From Clostridia bacterium (GTDB lineage: Bacteria > Bacillota > Clostridia > Oscillospirales > Acutalibacteraceae), in contig JAFQCR010000028.1 of assembly GCA_017416345.1 (NCBI GenBank), positions 35,368 to 99,367 of the forward strand: 64,000 nucleotides of DNA, in the 5' to 3' direction. The position numbers and the translations under genes were made by a program. Positions 8,645 to 17,103 of this stretch are shown here, piece after piece; within the stretch, counting starts at the first letter, position 1; each line of letters starts with the position of its first letter. The notes under the pieces are model-generated. The model did no database searches. It was not told the DNA's origin and worked only from the letters and a program-made list of their open reading frames with translations.

Positions 8645-9499
8645 ATGAAAGAATACAAAATTGATAATCACGAGCCGTCATACTTACCCGACGGTGAATG
8701 GAAGCTTGTGTGGGCGGACGAGTTTGACGGCACCGAGCTTGACCGAACAAAATGGGATTTACGTTTGAATTTTTGGGGCAAGCGCTTTGATGCTTATACC
8801 GATCAAGGTGTGATCGTTCGCAACGGCTGTGTGGAGCTTCACCGCACCGAGGTTGACGGTCGATATGTTTCTCCTCAGCTTCAAACAGGCAGTAACTCGT
8901 TTGATATCCCGCAGGAGGGCACCGATAACCCTTGGGGTGAAGACAAAATTTGGAAGCTTGGTATTTTGGAAGAGCCCAAATTTGTCCACCGCTACGGTTA
9001 TTATGAGTGCCGTTGCAAATTCCAAAAGGATCCCAAAACCATGTGGAGTGCATTCTGGACGCAATCACCGACCATTGGCGCACGTTTTGAGCCCGAATGG
9101 TGCGGTATTGAGTCGGATATAATGGAGCATTTCAAGATAGGCGAAGCCACAACCGGCAACATTATGGGCGGCTACGGCAAGCAGTACCGTGAAGAGGGTC
9201 GCGTTTATTACCCCATTGTTGAGGAAGGTTGGCACTATTTCGGCATGGATTGGCAGCCCGACGGCTACGTTTTCTATTGCGACGGCAAAGAGGTTTCCCG
9301 TTGCAATAAAAACGTTTCACACGTTCCGCAGTTCATTTTGCTGACTACCGAGGTTATGGGATACCGCAGCTCAAAGGGTAAGACAATAATAGATGCCGAC
9401 GGCAAGGAAAAGATATTTCATTCCTACGATATTGTCGGTGAGTATGAGGACGATGCCTTTATCTGCGATTTCGTGCGTGTTTTTGATAAGATCAAATAA
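8645..9499 (+). CDS. Glycoside hydrolase family 16 (beta-glucanase type)
   Basis: A 284-residue protein made of a single GH16 jelly-roll domain. The N-terminal WADEFDGTELDRTKWD segment is typical, and the catalytic motif ExDxxE is present as ESDIME near residue 156, giving nucleophile and acid/base glutamates. There is no signal peptide, so it probably acts in the cytoplasm on imported oligosaccharides, in contrast to the lipoprotein GH16 at 25105. Family members hydrolyse beta-1,3, beta-1,3-1,4 or related galactan links; the exact bond is not clear. AAAGGAG lies before the ATG, an AraC gene is divergent and a terminator follows. Confidence 0.9.
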   Translation: MKEYKIDNHEPSYLPDGEWKLVWADEFDGTELDRTKWDLRLNFWGKRFDAYTDQGVIVRNGCVELHRTEVDGRYVSPQLQTGSNSFDIPQEGTDNPWGEDKIWKLGILEEPKFVHRYGYYECRCKFQKDPKTMWSAFWTQSPTIGARFEPEWCGIESDIMEHFKIGEATTGNIMGGYGKQYREEGRVYYPIVEEGWHYFGMDWQPDGYVFYCDGKEVSRCNKNVSHVPQFILLTTEVMGYRSSKGKTIIDADGKEKIFHSYDIVGEYEDDAFICDFVRVFDKIK

Positions 9500-9516
9500 T
9501 ATAATTTTTAAAGTTG

Positions 9517-9550
9517 ACCGCCTTAAAACACAGTTTTAGGGCGGTTTTTT
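9517..9550 (+). terminator. Intrinsic terminator after GH16
   Basis: Stem ACCGCCTTAAAAC against GTTTTAGGGCGGT with a short loop, followed by a T run, directly after the GH16 gene. Confidence 0.88.
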
Positions 9551-9659
9551 GCGTAAAATAATAGAATATTTAAAAAGTGCGATAGAATTTTGATATTAAA
9601 ACGCAAATTAAAATGCTACTATTATATCAAAGAAAAAATCGGAAAGGGGGAGTGTGATC

Positions 9660-11210
9660 ATGGCTTATCAGAACGGAAAGACCTTTTTTGCCTGCGGTCA
9701 GCCTGTAGTTGTGCGTTTGGCCGACGGTGAGACCCATATTTTTTCAACCGACGGTGAAAGGCTTTCGACCGAGGATATGAGCTTCGGCACGCTTTACGGC
9801 GGCGGCGAAGGGTTGGAGCTTGACAGCGTTTCGATCATTCAGGAATCGGGCCATTTGCAGGCTATATACGGCGGCGGTATCGGTGACACGGTCAAAAACG
9901 TTGATATCACCGTAAACGGTGGCGTTGTCCGAAGCAAATATGTCGGCGGCGGTATGGCAAAGCGTGTCGGCGAGGTCCACATAACCCTTAATAACACTGC
10001 GGCACACACCGTTATGACGGGTAGCGAAGCCGAGGGTGCCGTCATAGAAGGTGTGGCCAACGTGACCTTGAACAGCGGCGTTGTGTTGAACATCAAATGC
10101 GGCGGCGGTGAGGTCTTGGGGGGCGTCAACGTTACCGTAAACGGCGGCAGGATCGAAAAGCAGATCACAGACGAGGGTATCAAGGGCAAGCTGAACATTT
10201 CGCTGCCCGAGGATATTTTTGTTAAAAACTCCAAGGGCGGACAGTTCCCCATGTTGCCCGAAACCGCCAATATCACGCTGACCCCTGCGTTAAATTATGA
10301 CGACATAAAAATATACAAAAGAAACAAGGACGAGTTTTTCAAGCGTGATGCAAAAAGGACAGAAATTAGGATGTTTGAGCTTCGTGACCCCGCCCTTAAA
10401 AAGGAGGACACTCCATTCCCTGAGTTTATCGGCGATAGCATTCTCATCACTCTGCCAAAGGGCAAAACGGTGCTGGTCGACACGGGTCTGCAGTATAGCC
10501 GGGAAGAACTGAAAAACGGTCTTGAGAGCTTAGGCATCACGACCATAAATTACCTTGTCATCACCCACCTGCACGGTGACCACGGCGGTAATCTGCTCAT
10601 GTTGTTGGACAACTTCATTGTCGATACCGTTATTGTTCCCGATGTTTACGCAGGCGCTGAAAGATCCGTTCTTCCGCAAATAAATGAAACGATGAGACGT
10701 GCACAATTGGGTCGGCAGAAGGTGTGGCGTGTTGCCGAGGGTGATGAATTTCAGCTTGGCGATGCAAGGTTTGAGGTTTTGAGCCCCGAATACCACGGCT
10801 TTTGCACTACAGACCTCAACAGCACCTCGATAGTGCTTAAAATGACCTACTTTGAAAACACCGTACTGCTGACGGGTGACATCACCCAAGCGGTCGAGCT
10901 ACGGTTGGTTGAAAAGTACGGCGATGCGTTAAAGTGCGATATTTTAAAATCAGCACACCACGCAATTTTGTCGCAGAACCACTATAAATTCATAGATGCG
11001 TGTTCTCCTAAAATTGTTGCTGTGCACAACCTGCGTGAAAACGGCGTGTTTATGAATGTCACTCGATACACCCTGGAAAATGTCAATAAATTGCCACCGA
11101 ACAGCATTTATTTCACAGGTCGTGACGGTGCGATGAAGTTTACGCTTGACGGCAAGGCAGACGGAATAAAAATATGGACTGAATATGATAGAGAGGTAAT
11201 TTTAAAATGA
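9660..11210 (+). CDS. Beta-solenoid-like repeat region fused to ComEC-type metallo-beta-lactamase
   Basis: A 516-residue protein of two parts. Residues about 40-200 hold four or more loose repeats with GGG turns and alternating hydrophobic strands (YGGGEG, YGGGIGDTVKNVDITVNGG, YVGGGMAKRVGEVHITLNN, CGGGEVLGGVNVTVNGG), suggesting a beta-solenoid. Residues about 245-515 are a metallo-beta-lactamase domain with VDTGL, THLHGDHGG, LLTGDI and SAHHA, so all metal ligands seem present; it resembles the ComEC C-terminal type. No signal peptide. ATG 9660 fits the GGAAAGGGGGA site better than GTG 9654. It overlaps the dehydratase gene by ATGA. A role in cleaving a phosphodiester or lactone bound by the solenoid is possible but unproven. 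Confidence 0.8.
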   Translation: MAYQNGKTFFACGQPVVVRLADGETHIFSTDGERLSTEDMSFGTLYGGGEGLELDSVSIIQESGHLQAIYGGGIGDTVKNVDITVNGGVVRSKYVGGGMAKRVGEVHITLNNTAAHTVMTGSEAEGAVIEGVANVTLNSGVVLNIKCGGGEVLGGVNVTVNGGRIEKQITDEGIKGKLNISLPEDIFVKNSKGGQFPMLPETANITLTPALNYDDIKIYKRNKDEFFKRDAKRTEIRMFELRDPALKKEDTPFPEFIGDSILITLPKGKTVLVDTGLQYSREELKNGLESLGITTINYLVITHLHGDHGGNLLMLLDNFIVDTVIVPDVYAGAERSVLPQINETMRRAQLGRQKVWRVAEGDEFQLGDARFEVLSPEYHGFCTTDLNSTSIVLKMTYFENTVLLTGDITQAVELRLVEKYGDALKCDILKSAHHAILSQNHYKFIDACSPKIVAVHNLRENGVFMNVTRYTLENVNKLPPNSIYFTGRDGAMKFTLDGKADGIKIWTEYDREVILK

Positions 11211-12367
11211 AGGTAACCGATGTAAAGGCATTTGTTGTTGACTGCTTCAGAACAAATTGGGTATTCGTCAAAATTTACACCGATGAGGGCATCACCGGTG
11301 TTGGTGAGGGTACCTTGGAGTACAAGGAAAAGGCTTTCCTTGGTGCTTTGGAGCATATTAAAGAATATCTTGTGGGGCAGGATCCCAGGGACATTGAAAA
11401 GCATTGGCACCACACCTACCGTGACGCTTATTGGCGCGGAGGCCCTGTTTTAATGAGCGCCTTGTCGGCGGTCGAGTGCGCTTTGTGGGACATTTTGGGC
11501 AAGTCCTTGAACGTTCCCGTTTATCAGTTGCTCGGCGGCAAGTATCACGACAAGGTTCGTATCTACGTCAACGGTTGGTTTGCAGGCGCAAAGGAGCCCG
11601 AGGAGTTTGCCGAAAAGGCAAAAATTGCCGTGAGCCGAGGCGTTACGGCAATGAAGTGGGACCCGTTCGGCAAGTCATACTTACAGATTTCCAATGCCGA
11701 CCTTGACAAGGCGCTTCGCAATGTTGCCGCAGTACGTGAGGCGGTCGGCAGCTCGGTCGATCTGCTTATCGAGGGTCACGGACGATTTGACGTGCCTACG
11801 GGTATCAAAATCGCCAAGGAGCTTGAACAGTTCAAGCCGATGTTCTTTGAAGAGCCCACACCGCCCGATAATATCGACGCTTTAAAGGCCGTCAGAGACA
11901 AGTCTCCCGTTGCCATTTCGGCAGGTGAGCGACTTTACAGCCGTTGGGATTACCGCAAGCTGTTTGACATCCGTGCAGCAGATTATATCCAGCCCGATAT
12001 TTCCCACGCAGGCGGTATTTCGGAGCTGAAAAAGATAGCCGCCGAGGCCGAGTCGAGATATATTCCGTTTGCACCGCACAATCCGTCAGGTCCTGTTGCC
12101 AATGCAGCAACTCTGCAGTTGGCCGCCGCTTGTCCCAATTTCTGCATTCTGGAAATTATGTACAGTGACGTCGATTGGCGCAAGGATGTCACCAACGAAA
12201 AATTGGAGTATAAGGACGGTTATATCACCATTCCCGATAAGCCGGGTCTTGGAATTGAAATCAACGAGGAGGAGTGCTTGAAGCACCCCTATCAGCCGCA
12301 TACCTTACGTCATTACACGGGTCAGCTGACCAACATCCGCCCTGCAAAGAGTGAGTTTTATTTTTAA
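11207..12367 (+). CDS. Mandelate racemase/muconate lactonizing family dehydratase (galactonate dehydratase-like)
   Basis: A 386-residue enolase-superfamily enzyme. The N-terminal capping domain contains TDEGITGVGEGT. The barrel supplies metal-site and catalytic segments: AMKWDPFG, LIEGHGRF, FFEEPTPP, ISAGERLYSR, YIQPDISHAGG and FAPHNPSGP. The overall pattern is closest to sugar-acid dehydratases such as D-galactonate dehydratase, which convert an aldonate to a 2-keto-3-deoxy sugar acid. Translation is coupled to the previous gene (ATGA). The neighbouring hydrolases and SDR support a role in carbohydrate catabolism. The specific sugar acid is unknown. Confidence 0.88.
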   Translation: MKVTDVKAFVVDCFRTNWVFVKIYTDEGITGVGEGTLEYKEKAFLGALEHIKEYLVGQDPRDIEKHWHHTYRDAYWRGGPVLMSALSAVECALWDILGKSLNVPVYQLLGGKYHDKVRIYVNGWFAGAKEPEEFAEKAKIAVSRGVTAMKWDPFGKSYLQISNADLDKALRNVAAVREAVGSSVDLLIEGHGRFDVPTGIKIAKELEQFKPMFFEEPTPPDNIDALKAVRDKSPVAISAGERLYSRWDYRKLFDIRAADYIQPDISHAGGISELKKIAAEAESRYIPFAPHNPSGPVANAATLQLAAACPNFCILEIMYSDVDWRKDVTNEKLEYKDGYITIPDKPGLGIEINEEECLKHPYQPHTLRHYTGQLTNIRPAKSEFYF

Positions 12368-12476
12368 TAAAATTCACTTGTAGGGACAGGCGTCCTCGAC
12401 TGTCCGTATGTTGGGAATAACTGCAAAGAGTAGGAATATGCGTCCCCCCTACGGTAAGGATTTGAATGATGAACAT

Positions 12477-12593
12477 TTTGAATCCTCCCGTCACACCTGA
12501 CGGTGCGCCACCCTCCTTTGACAAGGAGGGCTTATCGGCCTCCCTTGTTAAAGGGAGGTGGATTTTGCGTAGCAAAAGACGGAGGGATTCAAA
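12477..12593. repeat. MITE-like palindromic repeat with terminal inverted repeats
   Basis: A 117-base element in the gap 12368-12636 begins TTTGAATCCTCCCGTC and ends GACGGAGGGATTCAAA, an imperfect terminal inverted repeat of about 16 bases. Inside are two further hairpins (CCCTCCTTTGACAAGGAGGG and CCTCCCTTGTTAAAGGGAGG). The second hairpin and the end GGAGGGATTC reappear at 37322-37412. No coding frame is present. The flanking bases 12384-12470 carry fragments of the same GTAGGG-type repeat family. Confidence 0.7.
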
Positions 12594-12636
12594 GGTTGGT
12601 TTATGAATCGCCCTACAAATAAAAGGAGAAATTATT

Positions 12637-12738
12637 ATGAAAAAGTTTGAGGTTTTGGGTCACGAGCCTTCGCTTTTGCCCGATGATTTTGAATTTGAAT
12701 TGGCTTGGGCTGACGAATTTGACGGGTGGAATCTATGA
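12637..12738 (+). pseudogene. GH16 N-terminal remnant (33 codons)
   Basis: This frame starts after AAAAGGAG and encodes MKKFEVLGHEPSLLP, then ELAWADEFDG, closely matching the N-terminus of the intact GH16 at 8645 (NHEPSYLP, LVWADEFDG). It stops after 33 residues, and its stop codon overlaps the ATG of the next gene (ATGA). The rest of the GH16 gene is absent, so a deletion appears to have fused its start region to the downstream gene. It may now act only as a translated leader that couples ribosomes into the next gene. Confidence 0.82.
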
Positions 12739-14756
12739 AAACAAAGGTAATACGTGATAACGGTGTTTTAAAAATAGACATTGGCGGTAAAATATACGAT
12801 CCGTTGTCTTTTAAATCGTTTAGAGCCAATCCCAAAAACGTTTCTGAGTTTTACAAGGCGGGAGTGCGACTTTTCAGCGTGCTTTCGAGTGGTGTGACCT
12901 CGGCGTTGGGTGTTCCTTATTCACTTTACGGTGAATCGTGGGTTGGTGAAGGGAAGTATGATTTTTCCGCCATCGACCGACAGATGGATATGTTTATAGA
13001 AAACGCTCCCGACGGCTTTTTTGCGCCCATGTTTCAGGTCGATACAAGGGATTGGTATTTGGCAACTCATGACGTACCAAACTCGTTTACCCACTTGTCG
13101 CAAATAGCGTGTGACGAACAATGGAAAAAGGCTTCTGCCGATTACATAAAGGCCGCAATCACTCATTGCGAGCAAAAATACGGTGATCGCATTTACGGTT
13201 ATTTTTTGCTTGGCGGAATGACTACCGAATGGTTTTCGGCACGCGATTATGAGGAATCGCACCCCATAAAAGAGGCAGGCTATCGTAAATGGAGAAATGA
13301 TGATAATGCAAAGCTTCCCTCAAAGGAAGAACTTGACTGCGAGGGTAAGGTGTTTTTGGAGGATGAGGAAAGCGAGGTCTATCTTGCAAGGCGGTTCCAC
13401 AGTGAAACAATTGCAGATCTTATACTTTACTTTGTTGGAGAAGCACAGTCTGTATTAAAGCATAACAAACTGTTGGGCCTTTATTACGGCTATTTGTTTG
13501 AGCTTGGCGGTGCCCGTCTTTATAATGACGGAAGCTTGGCTTATGAAAAGGTTTTCTTTAGCCCTGATATTGACATGATATCCAGCCCTTCGGCATATGG
13601 CTATCGCAGAATAGACGACCCAAGTGCTTTTATGCTCACCCAAAAAACGCTGGATGCACATAATAAACTCTATTTTCTTGAATTTGACCACATAACGCAT
13701 ACTGCACCCGAGATGGTAAACGACCCCGAAGGTGCAACCCAAAAGAATAAAGCACTTGCAAAGATACCGGGTGCAAACTCAAAGTGTAAAAATGAAACGG
13801 AATCGTTGAATTTGATGTACAGAGATTTCATTCTTTGCAATTCCAATCTAACGGCACTTTGGTGGTTCGATATGTTTGACGGATGGTTCCGTTCGGACGG
13901 TATGATGCAGGCTGTTGCCAAAATGATAAAATTATCTAAAGAATTTGGCGAAACGAATACTCATCGTGTTTCGGAAATAGCAGTGTTTGCCGAAGGCGAG
14001 GCTATGTACCGTGTGCGAAAAACATCGAATATGGCAACGCTGTGCCTTTCAAATATCCGCAGAACATTGGCCGAATGCGGTGCGCCGTATGACTTGTATT
14101 CAATCGGCGACGTCACCCTGCCCGATGTTTTGGATTATAAGCTTTATATTTTTGTCAATCAGTACGATATGCCCGAAAGCATCAAAAATTATATTGCTAA
14201 AAAACTTAAAACTGAGGGTAAAACCGTATTATGGCTTTATGCACCTGATTATGCCAAGGGCGGAATGAAGGATGTGAAACGGATATCAAAAACAGTGGGT
14301 ATGCAGGTTGAAATCAGTGATGTTTCACACGGAAATATGATTTTTAATGGTGAAGGCTACGAATATCCGTTGGCGGAACCGTATTTTTCAATAAACGATG
14401 ATACTTCAACAGAGCTTTGTCGTTTTGAGGACGGTACGGTTGCGGCGGCATACAAGGAACAAAATGGGTCAAAATCGATTTACGTTGCCGCCTGTAACCT
14501 GCCGTCGTCTTTGCTTCGCCATATTGCAGAGCTTGCGGGTGTGTTTGTATATAGCCAAAGCAACAAGGTCTACGTTTATCCGAATTCGCAGTGCATTGGT
14601 GTATATAATGCAACCCAAAATGCTTGTGAAATACACCTTGCCGAGGATGGAAGATATACCGATTTGCTCAGTGGCAACATTTTTACTTGCACAAACGGTG
14701 TGCTGAAAATACCTAAAAACAAAATCAACGCATATTACTTGAAAAGGGAGATATAA
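12735..14756 (+). CDS. Probable glycoside hydrolase, GH-A clan-like TIM barrel
   Basis: A 673-residue protein without signal peptide. The first 400 residues read like a (beta/alpha)8 sugar hydrolase: EFYKAGVRLFSV, a YDFSAIDRQMDMFIE segment typical of GH42-like barrels, GYFLLGGMTTEWF (candidate acid/base Glu) and LYFLEFDHITHT (candidate nucleophile Glu). Residues 400-600 resemble a glutamine amidotransferase-like trimerisation domain (LYIFVNQYDMPESIKNYI, GKTVLWLYAPDYAKGG), and the end is a small beta domain. This order matches GH42 and relatives, but the family is not certain. ATG 12735 is used because it overlaps the stop of the GH16 remnant. Confidence 0.68.
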   Translation: MKTKVIRDNGVLKIDIGGKIYDPLSFKSFRANPKNVSEFYKAGVRLFSVLSSGVTSALGVPYSLYGESWVGEGKYDFSAIDRQMDMFIENAPDGFFAPMFQVDTRDWYLATHDVPNSFTHLSQIACDEQWKKASADYIKAAITHCEQKYGDRIYGYFLLGGMTTEWFSARDYEESHPIKEAGYRKWRNDDNAKLPSKEELDCEGKVFLEDEESEVYLARRFHSETIADLILYFVGEAQSVLKHNKLLGLYYGYLFELGGARLYNDGSLAYEKVFFSPDIDMISSPSAYGYRRIDDPSAFMLTQKTLDAHNKLYFLEFDHITHTAPEMVNDPEGATQKNKALAKIPGANSKCKNETESLNLMYRDFILCNSNLTALWWFDMFDGWFRSDGMMQAVAKMIKLSKEFGETNTHRVSEIAVFAEGEAMYRVRKTSNMATLCLSNIRRTLAECGAPYDLYSIGDVTLPDVLDYKLYIFVNQYDMPESIKNYIAKKLKTEGKTVLWLYAPDYAKGGMKDVKRISKTVGMQVEISDVSHGNMIFNGEGYEYPLAEPYFSINDDTSTELCRFEDGTVAAAYKEQNGSKSIYVAACNLPSSLLRHIAELAGVFVYSQSNKVYVYPNSQCIGVYNATQNACEIHLAEDGRYTDLLSGNIFTCTNGVLKIPKNKINAYYLKREI

Positions 14757-15572
14757 ATGAACAAAGCAGTATTTATAACGGGAGCTCAAAGCGGTACGGG
14801 TTACGGTATTGCCGAAACCTTTGCGAAGAACGGTTGGGATGTGTTTATTACAAGTCGCAACGGTGAAGAGGCCGAAAGAGCCGCCGAACAATTGACCGCT
14901 GATTACGGCGTTTTCTCAAAGGGCTATGAGTGCAATATCCGCAACGAGCAGCAGGTTATTGATATTTTCAACGATATTGATAAAACGGGTCGGTTTGTCG
15001 AAACAATAGTGCTCAACGCCGCTAACCTCGGCTTTGGCAACGACCCTGCAAAGGGGCTTGACTTTTTTGAGCAATCCTTGGACGAGTTTCAGGAGGTTTT
15101 TGAAACCAACCTTGTTTGGAACTTTTCAATGGTACGTCAGGCCGCTATACGTATGCGTGATCACCACAAGGGCGCCATTGTTTTTATCAGCTCCAATACG
15201 GCCTACCGTGCCATTCCCAACCGTGCCGCATACTCGGCATCAAAGGGCGGTATAAACTCGCTTTCCCGTGCGCTTGCTATTGACCTCGGTAAGTACGGCA
15301 TCCGTTCCAATGTTGTGCTTCCGGGTACCATAAAGACCGAACGCTGGGTCAAGATGGGTAATAAGCAGATAGTAAACGGTGAGCTGACCCCCATCGGTGA
15401 CATTTCGGATTTTGAGGACATCGCCAATGCTGCTTACTTCCTGGGCACTGACCTTTCCAAGAACATCACGGGTACCGAAATTACGGTCGACGGCGGTATG
15501 ACCTGCCAGCTTTACCCCACCGTTTTAAACGACCTTAAGCGAGAAAAGCTCAAAAGAGAGGGTATTCTGTAA
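14757..15572 (+). CDS. Short-chain dehydrogenase/reductase (SDR)
   Basis: A 271-residue classical SDR. It has the nucleotide-binding TGAQSGTGYG near residue 8, NAANLG near 95, the catalytic serine in VFISSNTAYR and the YSASKGG Tyr-Lys pair, and the C-terminal TGTEITVDGG segment. It probably oxidises or reduces a sugar, sugar acid or ketoacyl-type substrate with NAD(P)H. It starts directly after the stop codon of the GH-A-like gene, GGGAG precedes the ATG, and a terminator follows, so the two form one unit. The substrate is probably a product of the nearby hydrolases (inference). Confidence 0.9.
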   Translation: MNKAVFITGAQSGTGYGIAETFAKNGWDVFITSRNGEEAERAAEQLTADYGVFSKGYECNIRNEQQVIDIFNDIDKTGRFVETIVLNAANLGFGNDPAKGLDFFEQSLDEFQEVFETNLVWNFSMVRQAAIRMRDHHKGAIVFISSNTAYRAIPNRAAYSASKGGINSLSRALAIDLGKYGIRSNVVLPGTIKTERWVKMGNKQIVNGELTPIGDISDFEDIANAAYFLGTDLSKNITGTEITVDGGMTCQLYPTVLNDLKREKLKREGIL

Positions 15573-15584
15573 GTAAATACCAAA

Positions 15585-15628
15585 AAGCAAAAGAGCGGAA
15601 AAGCATTGCTTTTCCGCTCTTTTTTGCT
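15585..15628. terminator. Bidirectional terminator between SDR and his operon
   Basis: A long stem of AGAGCGGAAAAGC paired with GCTTTTCCGCTCT, flanked by further A/T pairing, lies between the convergent SDR gene and the end of the his operon. It can serve both. Confidence 0.88.
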
Positions 15629-15639
15629 TATAGATAGTT

Positions 15640-16446
15640 TCATATTTTTTCGGCTTTCCAGCCGTTTTTGGTTAGTATCCAGCGCTCCGAAAAACCACAT
15701 TCTTTGGCTAAAGCGGCGGCGTCTTCGAGAAAATCACCCAACCGTTCTTTTTCGTGGCAGTCGCCGTTGATGACGATCTTGCCGCCGAGTCGGTTTATCT
15801 CCTTCAAAATAAACTCGGCAGGGTAGGGTGCGGTGCGGTAGCTTCGGGTCATCGCACCGACATTGATCTCAAAGAATTTATCAAACGGGACAAGCTTCCT
15901 CACGGCATTCAAGGCCGCATTTTTGTAGCGGTCGGTCAAAAATCGGGGCTCGCGCTCAAAAAATTTTGAAATAACATCAAGATGTCCGATAATATCACAG
16001 TTTGTTTTGTTGACAACATCGCTGACAAGGTCGAAATATTCCTCGGCGAAGCTTTCAAAATCGCCGCCGTAATGCTCGTCCAAAACCTCCTGCAACATCT
16101 CAGGTGTAAGGTCAACAGGATACAGCTTGCCGTCCTTTTTGACGTTGTGCACCGAGCCTATTATGTAGTCATATCCGTCACCGTAGGGCTCGGAATAGTA
16201 GTCCTGCTCTAACCCTAAAAAGATGTCTATCTTGTCTTTAAACTCTTCCTTCAAGGCCAAAACCTCGGCTTTGTAGACCTCGGTGCTTTCGGGGGTCATG
16301 CTGTACGGTTCAACGCACGGGTCATAGGAATGCCCCGAAAATCCGTAAATTTTAAAGCCTCTTTTTATGGCTTCTTCAACCATTTCACGGGGTGTGTTTT
16401 CACCGTCGCAGTAATTGGTATGTGTGTGAAGATCAATCGTTATCAC
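15640..16446 (-). CDS. hisK: Histidinol-phosphatase, PHP family
   Basis: A 268-residue PHP-domain phosphatase that removes the phosphate from histidinol phosphate, the step before HisD. Motifs include IDLHTHTNYCDG at the N-terminus, YGFSGHSYDP, EQDYYSEPYGDGYDY, IIGSVHNV, IIGHLDVI and INGDCHEKER, covering the trinuclear metal site. The GTG at 16446 is chosen because AGGAG lies ten bases upstream and it gives VITIDLHTH; a longer frame upstream reads unlike the family. It overlaps hisIE by 14 bases and ends the operon. Its presence fits HisB here having no phosphatase domain. The symbol hisJ is also used for this enzyme. Confidence 0.9.
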   Translation of the reverse strand: MITIDLHTHTNYCDGENTPREMVEEAIKRGFKIYGFSGHSYDPCVEPYSMTPESTEVYKAEVLALKEEFKDKIDIFLGLEQDYYSEPYGDGYDYIIGSVHNVKKDGKLYPVDLTPEMLQEVLDEHYGGDFESFAEEYFDLVSDVVNKTNCDIIGHLDVISKFFEREPRFLTDRYKNAALNAVRKLVPFDKFFEINVGAMTRSYRTAPYPAEFILKEINRLGGKIVINGDCHEKERLGDFLEDAAALAKECGFSERWILTKNGWKAEKI

Positions 16447-17101
16447 TGGCCATCTTCTCCTGCTTGACCTTGTGGTCGATAACGTGACGTGAGGAAAGCT
16501 CCTTGCGCACATCGTTGACCGAAATGCCGTTTTCAACCATCATGACCATCACGTGGTAGGCAAGGTCGGCAATTTCATAAACGGTCTCTTTTTTGTCGTG
16601 ATCCTTGGCGGCAATGATGACCTCGGTGCACTCCTCGCCAACCTTTTTGAGGATCTTATCAAGACCCTTAGAGAACAGATAGGTGGTGTAAGAGCCCTCG
16701 GGCATCTGTGCCTTTCTGCCTTGCAACAGCTCATAAAGTCCGTCCATCGAGTATTCGGAAAGCTCGTTGCTTTCCCAAACGGTTTCGGTAAAGCAGGAAT
16801 CGGTGCCCTTGTGGCAGGCGGGACCGTCCTTTTCGACAACTACAGTCAGAGCGTCACGGTCACAGTCGGCGGTTATCGACACAATGTGCTGATAGTTGCC
16901 GCTGGTCTCGCCTTTAAGCCAAAGCTCCTGACGTGAACGGCTGAAAAAGCAGGTCAAGCCCTTTTCCATCGAAATTTTAAGGCTTTCCTCATTCATATAG
17001 GCCAGGGTCAGCACTTTTTTGGTCAGACTGTCAACAACGATGGCAGGGATAAGTCCCTTTTCGTCAAATTTAAGCTGTGATATATCAAAATTAGTATTCA
17101 T
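16433..17101 (-). CDS. hisI: Bifunctional phosphoribosyl-AMP cyclohydrolase / phosphoribosyl-ATP pyrophosphatase
   Basis: A 222-residue fusion of HisI (about 1-110) and HisE (about 118-222), catalysing the second and third steps of histidine synthesis. The HisI part shows FFSRSRQELWLKGETSGN, TADCDRDAL and CHKGTDSCF with zinc and magnesium ligands. The HisE part shows KVGEECTEVIIAAKD and IADLAYHVMVMM. ATG 17101 is used, with GAGG eight bases before it; a longer upstream frame lacks similarity. It follows hisF by two bases. Confidence 0.94.
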   Translation of the reverse strand: MNTNFDISQLKFDEKGLIPAIVVDSLTKKVLTLAYMNEESLKISMEKGLTCFFSRSRQELWLKGETSGNYQHIVSITADCDRDALTVVVEKDGPACHKGTDSCFTETVWESNELSEYSMDGLYELLQGRKAQMPEGSYTTYLFSKGLDKILKKVGEECTEVIIAAKDHDKKETVYEIADLAYHVMVMMVENGISVNDVRKELSSRHVIDHKVKQEKMASDND

Positions 17102-17103
17102 TA

